Positions 45,988-56,552 of a stretch of 64,000 nt of DNA are shown piece by piece (the first letter of the stretch is position 1; each line of letters starts with the position of its first letter). The notes under the pieces are model-generated. The model was given only the letters and a program-made list of their open reading frames with translations. It searched no databases and was not told where the DNA came from. The stretch is from Corbicula japonica (Eukaryota > Mollusca > Bivalvia > Venerida > Cyrenidae), in the NCBI GenBank assembly GCA_038501625.1, contig JAZAYU010000729.1, positions 103,952 through 167,951 of the forward strand, in the 5' to 3' direction. The translations under genes were made by a program, and so were the position numbers.

Positions 45988-47106
45988 TTATAGTAATGAG
46001 GTTGTCACATCATAAACATGGGTTGTAGTTGTATGTCCATATAATCGGATTTGCCCATTTCGAATGTAAATTGAACCTTGTCGTACTGTGTATGTGAGTT
46101 TAGGTTTACTTTTTCTTAGACGGAATATGATCAGAAATATACGTCTGAAGCGCTTACTTAGTAAGCAGTATAAGATGAAGTTGATAGCTGAGTTAAACAC
46201 AACAAGGAGATTACTGATAGTGGTGAATCGTACCCAGTGCACTGAACAGCGCAGTTTCTGATAATCAAATAGAGCAAACACAATATTGTCAACTAAAGCT
46301 GGCAACTGACAACCCAGAAATACATTGATCACAACAATCAACATCATGGTTAGGTTTGTATCCTTAGCATTGGTGGAGCTCATGTATGTTCTTGTTGCAC
46401 GAGCTTTCCTCACCGCACGAATAAGAAGAATGTTTAACACAGTTAAAACACTGAAAGGTAGCAGGAACATTATACAAAGATATGCGTAAATAAAGTACAC
46501 TTCTTGGAATATTTTGTTACTTCCGATGTTGGTGTATTCTATCATCGGAATGGTTTTGTTGTATGAATCACTCCACTGTTTGGTAGTGCGATACTCCAAA
46601 AACCGTGGGATGTTGTACATGACAGATGCGAAGAAGATAACGGCTATAACACGCTTTGTCCTTGACATTGTACATGTGTTTGCAGCGTGTAGTGGTTTAC
46701 ACACTGCAATGTATCGTTCAACAGTAAAAGCAAGCGTTGTGTAGACAGTTCCAGTTTGAGCAATAAGGGCGATAGGATACAAAAATGGATGCATGTAACG
46801 ATATGCAAAATAGTATCCTTCCATGACGTCTTTTTCAAGGTAAATCGTTGGTAAGGCCAGAAACAGTGACATGAAAAGTAAGAGGATCATGTCATATACT
46901 GCCAGAGAGATCAGATAGTATGATGTAGAATTTCTCATCTGTCGATGTCTGAGTACAATGATGGCTAAAATATTTCCGATTATTCCGAAGGCTGTCACAC
47001 CATTGGCTGCCACGCCCCACATATAGTACTGGAACGTAACAACTGTCGGAGAGCCACACTGCTCCACTTCAGCACTCGATACATTCTCACTTTTATTGTC
47101 AGCCAT
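45988..47106 (-). CDS. Class A G-protein-coupled receptor, FMRFamide-receptor-like
   Basis: An intact 372-residue frame, uninterrupted by introns, encodes a seven-helix receptor presumably acting at the plasma membrane of neural or neurosecretory target cells. Extracellular N-terminus with N-glycosylation sites at N4 and N8. TM1 about 30-52 with the GN pair (44-45). TM2 62-86 with LAVYD (D72). TM3 108-133 ending in ERY (130-132) followed by IAVCKPLHA. TM4 151-168, loop with N183. TM5 203-229, TM6 252-277 with CQLP (266-269). TM7 295-314 with NSAINFILY (305-313) in place of NPxxY, then a basic helix 8 (SKRFRR). The RHRQMRNSTSYYL segment, ERY and NSxxNFxxY are typical of the invertebrate FMRFamide/related neuropeptide receptor group; the ligand is inferred. 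Odd: position 3.25 is His106 and the second loop has no Cys, so the usual disulfide is absent; C17 and C287 could pair instead. Just upstream 'cttatctatttcag' suggests a 5'UTR intron acceptor, 10 bases before the ATG. Confidence 0.92.
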   Translation of the reverse strand: MADNKSENVSSAEVEQCGSPTVVTFQYYMWGVAANGVTAFGIIGNILAIIVLRHRQMRNSTSYYLISLAVYDMILLLFMSLFLALPTIYLEKDVMEGYYFAYRYMHPFLYPIALIAQTGTVYTTLAFTVERYIAVCKPLHAANTCTMSRTKRVIAVIFFASVMYNIPRFLEYRTTKQWSDSYNKTIPMIEYTNIGSNKIFQEVYFIYAYLCIMFLLPFSVLTVLNILLIRAVRKARATRTYMSSTNAKDTNLTMMLIVVINVFLGCQLPALVDNIVFALFDYQKLRCSVHWVRFTTISNLLVVFNSAINFILYCLLSKRFRRIFLIIFRLRKSKPKLTYTVRQGSIYIRNGQIRLYGHTTTTHVYDVTTSLL

Positions 47107-47135
47107 TTTTCTTAAACTGAAATAGATAAGAAAAA
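47104..47135 (-). promoter_or_regulatory. Probable 5'UTR splice acceptor of the receptor gene
   Basis: On the minus strand a pyrimidine-rich tract ending 'ttatctatttcag' (AG at 47117-47118) precedes TTTAAGAAAA and the start ATG. The coding exon would then begin at 47116 and the promoter would lie further upstream, beyond an intron of unknown length. Confidence 0.55.
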
Positions 47136-48160
47136 CATACCTTTAAATGTTTTCCTTCTGTACATGCCTTGAACTTCTCAGTTTGACAATCTTATCATCT
47201 GTTTGAGACTCCTATGTAACAAAGTACCATTCTCATCATTATTCAGGAAAGAGGAGATAACCTTGACATTTGAGAAAAAAATTAATAAATCTTCTCAAAT
47301 GGTCTGAAACCTAAACTTCAATTAAGTTTAAAATATAGTATTAAGTTTAAAATATCACTGAATATATTTTTTTAATTGAAAAATGTATGTTTCTTGTTTT
47401 GTTTGGTATATATTCACTTCATGTTAAATCCATACATCACTTAATATTAATTCCATTAGAATATCCTTGTCACTTATCCAGAGGATAGCTCTATAACTCA
47501 GTTAGGGATTTCAACCAAACTTAACCCAGTTAATTGTTCACTTAAATTGGAGTTTTCCAGTTAATATTATGACTGTATTACAAAGACAAATGTTATACTG
47601 AGGGTTTAATGGTCACAATAAATGAAAAAACAAAACAACATCAATCATCATTATTTTGCAGCTAACTAAAGACATTTGCAAAACTTCTTAAATAAGTGAA
47701 ATGGGATTCAAAAAATGAAGTGGTTTAGATTATTGCTTCACTCATGCAGAGCAAACCTAGTCCTATGTTTCTTATTAATTTAGCTGGAAATAAGCTTATG
47801 ATTGATGGCCTGTGAAGGATATTAAGTCTTGGGTTTGGAGAAAGAAACAGGTCATTGAAGGAGTGCAGAAGCCTGTATAACTGTTTCATCTGGACCACAT
47901 TGATATTAACCCAGTTATTTCATACTATTAAAATCTAATAATAATTGTATTTGTGTCAACAACCTCTATGGAAAGCTTTTAGTAAGAAGAACATTTTTAT
48001 TACTTCATTTCCATTTCCAGTATTCAAGTATTGTTCCGGGAATATTGACCTATCACTCTTGCATTTGACCCTATAGTCCGTAAACTCGGTAAACTTTATA
48101 AACTTTAATTTGTGATACATTGAGAATGTAAGTCCAGTTGTTAAACAGTTAACAGTAAGA
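47136..48160. other. Upstream of the receptor, no gene
   Basis: AT-rich sequence; a non-coding first exon and promoter of the receptor may be here or beyond, but I cannot place them. Confidence 0.4.
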
Positions 48161-48247
48161 AGCCCATTTAGCGCAGTCGGTAAAAGTGTTTCAGGATGAA
48201 AAAATACAGAAGCTTTTATTTTTATAGGTTCGAATCCTGGTTTAACC
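48161..48247 (+). repeat. tRNA-like sequence with good A and B boxes, probable SINE head
   Basis: The A-box is 'tagcgcagtcgg' (48169-48180) and the B-box GGTTCGAATCC (48228-48238). The arms between do not form a clear anticodon stem, and the 3' end 'tggtttaacc' does not pair with 'agcccatt'. It is more likely a tRNA-derived repeat than a gene. Confidence 0.45.
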
Positions 48248-48764
48248 TATTTTATGTTTGTTATTTAATTTTAAGATTGCTATTCTTGTGAAACTTGTGC
48301 AGCCAGACATAAACAGACAGTGCAGTCAACTTGACTATTGTGAACATGTTCTATTTGTCATTAAAGATAATGTAGTGAAATAAAAAAAATATTTATGAAC
48401 AATATGTAAAATATTCTAACTAATTAAACAACTTTTAATAAGAGTTTTAAAAATATGTTGTGTTCAAAGTTGAGTTTCAGCATAAGATTGGTTGTGATTT
48501 TGTGGCCAGGATCATCACTTATAGTAAAGTCAAAAAGTTTTGATTTCTCATGTTATTTCCTCTTTTTTCCTTGAAATGTGCAACAACAGCAACAACTATG
48601 AAAATATTCAGGAAAATTCTTGAAAAAAATGCTGTCATAGAGAGTGGGTGTACTTCGAGCGTAAATATCATTAAAAACCTTCTTTTGTTTCAGAGTAAAA
48701 ACTGTCATAAAAAATTGCCACTTAATAATTTTTTGGTAGAAAATCAAGAAACAAATGCACTTAT
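48248..48764. other. No gene seen
   Basis: AT-rich sequence between the tRNA-like repeat and the next mobile element. Confidence 0.45.
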
Positions 48765-49704
48765 TTTTGTGTCCCCCTTTCGAAGAAATGGCGATACAAA
48801 GGGATCGCTTTGTCCGTCCGTCCGTCTGTGCGACCGGATAAATTGGTACTTAGGTGGCTGTAGGGACAATAGGTAACTGTACATTTTCTTTGATGTCATT
48901 CATTCCGTAATGGGTTTATGTGGCTATTTCGGTTTATGTGGCTAAAAAGAACAATGGGGAGAACAAAAGGATAGCCACTTAAGTACCGATTTGTCAGGAC
49001 GTCCGTCCGTCTGTCACGAAAACTTAACGTTGACTATAACTTTGCCATTTCTTAATATTTCTTCATGAAACTTTCAAATTATATTGCTTATGACAACACG
49101 CTCATGATGATGCCAAATTCTTTAGGTCAAGGTCACATTTGATGGAGTTATGCCCCTTTTTGTACTTGGATTTTGACATGAAAACTTAACGTTGACTATA
49201 ACTTTGCCATTTCTCAATATTTCTTCATGAAACTTTAAAATTATATTGCTCAAGACAACACACTCATGATGATGCCAAAATCTTTAGGTCAAGATAACAT
49301 TTGTTGCAGTTATGCCCCTTTTTGTACTTGGATTATTACATGAAAACTTAACATCGGCTATAACTTTGCCATTTCTCAAAACTTCTTCATGAAACTTTCA
49401 AATTCTATTGCTTATGACAACATGCTCATGATGATGCCAAATTCTTTAGGTCAAGGTCACATTTGTTGGAGTTATGCCCCATTTTTGTACTTGGATTTTG
49501 ACACGAAAACTTAATATTGGCTATAACTTTGCCATTTCTCAATATTTCTTCATGAATCTTCGAAATTATATTGCTCAACACAACACACTCGTGATGATGA
49601 GATGTTGTTTGGGTGGAGATGGAGTTATGCCCCTTTTTGAACTTGCATTTTTTCCGACATTGTACCAGAGGGCAACACAAGTGTTCAACTGAACACCCAT
49701 CTAG
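48765..49704 (+). mobile_element. Pearl-like element with 162-bp units and Helitron-like end
   Basis: It starts 'tttgtgtccccctttcgaag', then (GTCC)n around 48810-48827. A small palindromic insertion (48838-48992) interrupts the microsatellite, which resumes at 49001. Four units begin with 'aacttaa' at 49021, 49183, 49345 and 49508 (period 162-163). The 3' end is 'accagagggcaacacaa', hairpin GTGTTC-aact-GAACAC (49681-49696), CCAT and CTAG (49701-49704), with T following. Confidence 0.8.
48838..48992. mobile_element. Small TIR insertion inside the pearl-like element
   Basis: AAATTGGTACTTAGGTGGCT and its imperfect inverse AGCCACTTAAGTACCGATTT bound about 155 bp. It splits a GTCCGTCC microsatellite, present on both sides. 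Confidence 0.65.
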
Positions 49705-50071
49705 TTGAAAGAAAGAATTCAAACAAGTTCTTACTGTCACCGATGAATGACACACGTGAATGTAGTTCCTAATGACTCAAGAATGTACGTTTTCATAGCA
49801 CTCATCACCAGTTGAAAAGAAAATGGGAATGGACTGAAGTCATAAAAATTAACTTTTACTATTAAAAGCTTTTCAATAATGCATTCTTTTTAGAGATTTA
49901 CGTTGTTCCCCAACTTTTTTAGAACTAGAAATGATATTTTTTATATATTTTCATGCGTGTTTTGATGAAAGGTACTTGACCGATTAACAAGGAAAATGTT
50001 TATCTTAAAATGAAGTCATAAAAAATTACTCCTTACTAAAAGCTTTTTAGATAGTTTACGAATATAATTAT
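49705..50071. other. No gene seen
   Basis: AT-rich sequence. The 'actgaagtcataaaa(a)ttaactttactattaaaagctttt' motif occurs twice (49835 and 50010), an imperfect direct repeat about 175 bp apart. Confidence 0.4.
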
Positions 50072-50322
50072 TTAACCCTTTCCTGTATAGATACACCTTT
50101 ATTCCTAGGGCAAACAATTTAGATCCAGATCAGCTGGCACATCCGTGCCGTCTGATCAGGATCTAAACTGTTTGCTTTTTTATTCATTAGGTTATTTCTG
50201 ACCAAAATGCGACCAGTGCAGATCCTGATCAGACAGCACGGATGTGCCGGCTGATCTAGATCTACACTGGTGGCAACATGCGCAACATGCATAAAAATGT
50301 GTAATATGGAGGAAAGGGTTAA
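50072..50322. mobile_element. GATC-rich palindromic MITE, complete and well preserved
   Basis: It begins TTAACCCTTTCCTGTATAG and ends GGAGGAAAGGGTTAA. The left module 'agatccagatcag…ctgatcaggatct' and the right module are nearly exact reverse complements. Confidence 0.9.
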
Positions 50323-50816
50323 ATAGTACATAAATCGCACGAAATATCTAGGTTAATTACAGTGTGGTCCAGTTGATATACATTTGTTCATCTGGCACAA
50401 ATATCACGAACAATCTTGACAATGTACTCAATTTTCAACTCAACATGTTTATTCCAATTCTGAGTAAATTTTAGTTATTTCTTTGGAATACTTTATGAAA
50501 ATGAAATAAATTCTTCCTTAAATCAGGGAAATATTTCAAATAACCCAATGTCTTTAAGAGATATTCTAGAAAAATGTTTGAGTTCCAGCTTAAATTTTTG
50601 ACTTTCTGCTCAAACAGTTTTTTTGAAATTATACATAAGAATATGAAAATAACATATTTTTATAACTGCATTTAAAAAAATAGATATTATAATATTATTA
50701 TATTATAAACTTCTTCTTAAAACTGAAATCAATCAGTTAAACTGTTTAACTTCAAAATTTTGAAATTATGAAATTAAGTCGAGTTTAAAATCCAACTAAA
50801 TTTTTTCATGATATTA

Positions 50817-51001
50817 GGGCCTGAAGTTTTATTTAAAATCTGATCAGGATCTGTACTGTTTGCTTTTCGATTCATTAGGTCATTTCTGACCAAAATGCGA
50901 CCAGTGCAGATCCAATTCAGATGGCACGGCTGTGCCGGCTGATCTGGATCTACACTGGTTGCACATGCATAAAAATGCATATATATGGAGGAAAGGGTTA
51001 A
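50817..51001. mobile_element. GATC-rich palindromic MITE, left end missing
   Basis: It begins within the left module ('ctgatcaggatctgtactg') and runs to 'ggaggaaagggttaa'. Confidence 0.8.
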
Positions 51002-51462
51002 AAAAAGTGTTTACATGTAATGTTATGTAAATATTGCCCACTGATCTTTGTTTATAAGTAGAAAGCTGCTGGTTAATTACATCAATTAACTAAAAAAAAA
51101 ACTTACTATATATAGTGAATAAAAGTAACAATCTAAATTGTAAAGCATACTTTCAAATTATGATTTTATAGATGCTCATTATATTTTTAATTAAACATAA
51201 AACATAAAATTGACATTTGTAGGGAGATAAATCTGTCAGTGTTACCAACATTACTGCACCACACAAGTGCCTAACAAAGTTAATTTTGCTACTACCTGAA
51301 ATAGAATAAGAGACAATTATTGTCATTGTGCTATTTTCAAGTCTCAGTTTATATCATTCCTATTACCAGGGTTGATCTAAATATGGTAACAATCTGTTGT
51401 TTTTGACAGAGGATCTTATAACTGGTTAACAATTCACTCTATATTCACAGGTTTTATTGCTT
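51002..51462. other. No gene seen
   Basis: AT-rich sequence without supported exon or shared repeat. Confidence 0.45.
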
Positions 51463-51736
51463 GTGTGATCATTGTAGATCCAGATCAGCTGGCATGTCCA
51501 TGTGATCTGATCTGGTTCTAATCAGTGCCCAAGATTATAATACTGAGCATGGAAACCAGTCTCAAATCTCAAGCATCTGACAAGTCTCCATTTCAGCCAA
51601 TCAGATGATTGAGATTTGAGACTGGTTTCCATGCTCAGCTCTATAACCTTCAGACCAGATGGCACCAGTGTTCTGGCTGATATGGATCACTTTTTGCATC
51701 AGGATATCAGTCATATCCCATGGAGCAAAGGGTTAA
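51463..51736. mobile_element. GATC-rich palindromic MITE split by another MITE
   Basis: The left module is at 51470-51525 ('tgtagatccagatcagctggca'). The right part resumes at about 51651 ('cagaccagatggcacc') and ends 'ggagcaaagggttaa'. The insert at 51531-51650 belongs to the AAGGTTATAAAACTGAG family. Confidence 0.75.
51531..51650. mobile_element. Palindromic MITE (AAGGTTATAAAACTGAG family), nested
   Basis: The arms 'aagattataatactgagcatggaaaccagtctcaaatctc' and their inverse match the copy at 42390-42510. Confidence 0.85.
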
Positions 51737-53746
51737 AGAGAAAAGTACAGCCTTCTTACTTTTATACTGCATAATAATGCACGCTTTCCATGTGCAAATG
51801 TACATATTACAGTACATCTAGCCATCATTGACTAGGCAAATTTTTACGAGGCCCGTCTGATTGTTAAAAGGTATGACTGTATAAACACAGCTCATATATT
51901 TTCACGATCACTGTTAACAAATTACAGACCAAACATAACGCTCATTTATTTTCTGTTTCAATGTTTCGAAATAAATGTTACAAATGGTTTTCATTGTTTT
52001 AAATTTACGCTCTGTTATTAACTCACAATTAGAATTATAATCAGGCCTCAATTGCAACAGTTTTTTAATACAGAAACAGTTTTTTTACAGTTACTTGTCC
52101 TGCTTTCCTTATGCCTAATCTCTCATAATTCCATTGACCGTCAACCAGAATTACTGATGTCGTTAAGTTGTGCATAGCACCGTCAAAGACCAGTTATATG
52201 TATACCACTGTGAAGGAGATATGCTATAATTGCGGTTTCCTTGTTAAGTATGGCATTACTAAATTAAAAAAAGGAAAATAAAATAACATTCTTCTATTTT
52301 CTTTTTATACTGATCAAAGATTAAATATGGTCATAAAATTCTGAGAGATTGTTAAATTCTTAAGTTCTAGATGGCTCCTTCAAAATGCTGCTAGAAAGGT
52401 TTTTTTATTTCCTCTGCGCAAAAGTTTTCCCATATGTTTATTTTTTAGTCTAAAAAACTTCCATACTCAAATAAAATGTGAACAAAATTTCCACATTTCT
52501 AAACACATCAATTGACTTTGATCAGAAAAAGAAATGCATATCATCTCATATCTAGAAAATATTAAATACTATCACGAATTCTTCATTTACAAGAAATTGT
52601 AAATGAGAATTGTAATTCTCATAAAACATTTTTATATAAATTAACCTGTTAAATGTTAAGTTCTTTTTTAGCTTGGATTTAATATATCTATAGAGCCATA
52701 CATTTCCAACAGTTGTTTTTACTGCTTTTTTTCTTCTTTTTAAATTTAAATTTTGCTCAAATAGCAAAAAATTTGGTAAATAAAATCTGCTTCTTTCCTT
52801 TGCCTTCATTTTCAGCAAATTTCACAACTCTTCCCGCTTATTGTTTACCCGTCGCAGTTTCTTACCAGATGTGCACACATAAAGCTGTTATGGTTGTTAT
52901 AACTTACCAAATTACTTTGAAATTATCCTTTCTTTAGAAATGTTAGAGTTTCTTTCCAGAGGAATCCATGCACTTATTTTGAAATACGTTTATTGGTAAT
53001 ACTTTTTTTCTTCTACCTTCACTGGCAAATTCCTTAGAATTTTTTTTGCCATACGAATAAACCGAAATTTAAATTTAAGATATATTTAGAGTGTTCTTTT
53101 CTTTGAATTGTTCTTTCTTCAATTTATTTTTTAATATTCAAGAAGACTTTCTGAATAAATGTTGAATATTATTAATTGATATTTCAATAATAACTTTCTT
53201 AATATTGTTCACAGCTTTAGCGACAAGAAGTGACAGTTTCTAAAGATATTGGTCACACTGTTCTCGTTTCTCCGCTTATATTTTCCAATAACAAAGTCTC
53301 TGCAAAATTTACTTTTTAAACCAATAAAATGACAAAGAGATTGCGTAGAAACACAGTTTTAAGGCTTCACACAAAAGCGCCCAATCATTCTGTCTCTGAA
53401 ATAGAAGAATTGAATTATTGTAAGTTCCAATATTTTTATAAAAGTTTTTCCCCACCAACAATATAATGTTGCCCAATCGATCCATAGTGGTGTTTGCTTC
53501 AGTCTTTACTCCATATATAGGCATTTTAAACTGTTCTCCCACACCATGAAGGAAAGCATTAAACAAATAAAATGACCACAAAAAATCGTAGAAAACAGTT
53601 TTAAGGCTTCATACAAAACCCAATCAGTCTCTAAAATAGAAGAATGAAGTTCTAGTATGTTCAAAATATTTTATAAGTTCCCCCATCAACAATATAAATT
53701 TTCCAAATTGATTTATTCTGGTATTGATTGTTATGGTGTTTCTATT
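51737..53746. other. About 2 kb AT-rich, no gene
   Basis: Many T- and A-runs. A segment around 53325-53480 ('ttttaaggcttcacacaaaagcgcccaatca … gttttt ccccaccaacaatataat') recurs in diverged form at 53595-53700 and 54035-54135, so an old tandem or segmental repeat underlies it. Confidence 0.45.
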
Positions 53747-53986
53747 AACTCATTACTCCATATAGTATTACATGCATTTTATCACATGTGCCAACAGTGT
53801 AGATCCAGATCAAACTGAACATCCGTGCAGCTGTTAATGATTTACACTTCTTCGGTTTTGGTCAGAAATTACCTAATAAATAAAAAATTGCTCAGTGAAG
53901 ATCTTGATCTGATGTTTAGACTGATCTGGATCTACACTGTTTGCCAACACTATAAAATTTAATGCATATATATGGAGGAAAGGGTA
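53747..53986. mobile_element. GATC-rich palindromic MITE, diverged copy
   Basis: It runs from 'taactcattactccata' to 'ggaggaaagggtaaaa'. The modules are recognisable but eroded. Confidence 0.7.
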
Positions 53987-54259
53987 AAATGAATAAAATG
54001 ACAAAAAGATTGCAAATATTTAACTTCTAAAGGCAGTTTTATGGCTTTACATAAAAGCGGAACAGTTTGTTAAATAGAAGAATTTAGTAATCTTAATGTT
54101 AAAAAATTAAAGTTTTTCCTCATCAACAATATTATTTTGCAAAATTGTTCTGTTATGGTATTGATTAAAGTGGGTTTGCTTTAATGCAGCTTCACATACA
54201 AACATGACAAGAAACTTGTTTATGCTAGGAATCATTCTGCTGAAGGCAAGTTGAAATAT

Positions 54260-54366
54260 ATTCCTTTCCTCCATATTTATGCCTTTATGACCTGGATGTG
54301 CTGGCTGTTCTTGATCTAAACTGTTCGCTCATGCAATGAAAGTCGATTAAATGGAGTAAAGGGTTA
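54260..54366. mobile_element. GATC-rich palindromic MITE, 107-bp deletion form
   Basis: Both ends are present ('cctttcctccatatttatgcc' and 'ggagtaaagggtta'), while most of both modules is lost. Confidence 0.65.
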
Positions 54367-54798
54367 GAAAAAAAATGGAGTCTCGGCTGTTCAGCGTAGA
54401 ATCACAATTATTAGATGTCATTTGTTTTAAGTTAATCTTTTTGATCTTCATGTTTGCAGAATCTTTAAATTTATGATATAGATATATATATTAATAATAG
54501 ATATAAAGGGAACTTTGAAAACTCTGGATAAACTTTTTTTAGTAATGACCCTTTTGTAGTATTGCAATGGAACTTCAATTACATATTTTATCACATGTGA
54601 TAAAACATAGGCCCACATTTCAACTTTTTGCAAGCAGGTGACATGTGTGGTCCACAGAACACCAAATTCTTGTTTTTAACTTCACCAGTTTATTATTAAC
54701 TAATATGTAGTTATGTATCTTGTGTCAACTATTATATTTATGCTGAAGTATTGCTTTAGATTTGTTGTCTTTTTTTTTATATGAATCAAATAAGAATT

Positions 54799-54860
54799 TA
54801 ACCCTTTTTCAATACCTTTACAAACAATGTAGATCCTGATCAGCCGGTAAATCTGTGCAA
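54799..54860. mobile_element. GATC-rich palindromic MITE, left-end fragment
   Basis: 'ttaaccctttttcaatacc … tagatcctgatcagccgg' is followed by unrelated sequence. Confidence 0.55.
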
Positions 54861-55123
54861 AATATTATTTTACTACAATAAACTACAGGATTATGAAATT
54901 AGTTTTCAGAAATAAGAAAAAATTAGAAAATATATATTCACAAATATGTCTAAAAGCCAATGTGCGTACATTTATTGGTTTACTGTAGATTAAAAAATTA
55001 AAATGTTATCAATGAATAAGCTTTCGATGATTTTATTTTCTTATGTGAATATATATAGATTTGAGGAGGTATATACATTTCTTTCTTAAGCAAGATTCGT
55101 TCTTCATCTTGCATTTCTGTACT

Positions 55124-55268
55124 TATCTGGCACATCTGTGCCATCAATTCTGAATCCACACTTGTCACATCTTGGTCAGAAATATTAAATGAATCTAAAA
55201 GCGAACAGTGTAGATCAAGCGGCACACTAATTGCCCATGTGATAAAGGTGTATCTGTAAAGTAAAGCG
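55124..55268. mobile_element. GATC-rich palindromic MITE, decayed copy
   Basis: 'ctggcacatctgtgccatcaattctgaatccac' and 'gaacagtgtagatcaagcggcac' remain, ending near 'gtaaagcgt'. Confidence 0.5.
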
Positions 55269-56550
55269 TCAGTAGGTAAGTCATTCTGACATTAGAAATT
55301 TTACCTCACAACGTAAAAGTTACAACAATCTCTCACCTATATCTCCATGTTCAACCTTATCGCACTTATCAGTTTCTCTATAGAACTGTAACAGTTGTCA
55401 TCAAATATATATCAATGAACTTGAAAAAAAATTGTATAATGTGTTAAATATTAAAGTAAGAAACCTCTGAGCATTATAACACAATGTTTCGTTTTGAAGT
55501 AAGAAACCCCTTAGCATTAACGTTGTTCCTATGAGACATTAAACAATGGAATGAAACAAGTTGAGTGAGGCTCTGAAATCACTCTGTGACTAAAAATAAA
55601 TAACAGTGGAAATGTTTTTATCTTTTACTTCATATAATTATTATGAGAGTTGTTTTGTAAAAATTCACTTATTCTCTGTAACCATTCAAGGTAGAAATTT
55701 GAAACTAAGCATAGTTGTTTGACATCACAGTAGCACTTATGACAAGTTTCATAACTCTTGACTCTATTTGTTATAGTAATGCCCCTTTTTTACTTTAAAT
55801 TCAAGAAAAATATCGGTTGGTTTTGAAGAACTTTCTTCAGATTGTGACGTTTTCTTGTTTATCTTTATCTTAAAACTCATCAGCAGGATTTCAGAAATAT
55901 TTCCCTAGAACATTCCTCGGAATAACCTTTACCAATGTTGTTGAAACTGTGATGTCTGAAAAAGAAGTCATGATCTCCAGGAAGCAATGCTTATTTTCTT
56001 TATAATTTATGTCTACAGAAAATTCTTAAAAAATTTCAGCTCAAAACCATCTTGACAGATTTACAAAGGAACAGCCCTTCACAAAGTTGTTTAAGCCATA
56101 AAGTTTCATTAAAAAAACAGGGCCACCAGGTGGGTGTGGTGGGGCTTGTTTTTCCTTATATATCTCAAAAAACTTTGAATATTATCTGAAAAAACTGCTT
56201 GCCAGAAGCAGTCATAAGTTGAATTCATATGATTATCTTTTGGCAATACTAGTCTTTGGCAACAATATTCCACCTGATTGTCACTGAACTGTAAGTATAT
56301 TTTCCCTGATGATATCTACACTTAAGTCTTTAAATTGAGTCATCTTGGATAAAAGAACTAGTTAATCACAACAAAGTTGAAATTTCCCATCTAATGTTTG
56401 CACAGTATGGTTGATACCTATCATTTTATAAATTTCCAAATATTTAAAGGGGAATTATCGACAATATGAAATATAAATGATTGCAAAGGGTCACACATTT
56501 TCTTCACATCAGCAAAAGAATTTTGAAAATCAGGCCATAAATAGCTAAAC
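55269..56550. other. No gene seen
   Basis: A unit fragment at 55670-55800 ('tctgtaaccattcaaggtagaaatttgaaactaagcatagttgtttgacatcac') belongs to the same repeat as 59180-59590 and 15190-15260. The remainder is AT-rich. Confidence 0.45.
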
Positions 56551-56552
56551 TA

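Noticed and set aside
46514..46838. Additional frames over the receptor gene on both strands
   Set aside because: They are shadows of the 372-residue receptor frame.
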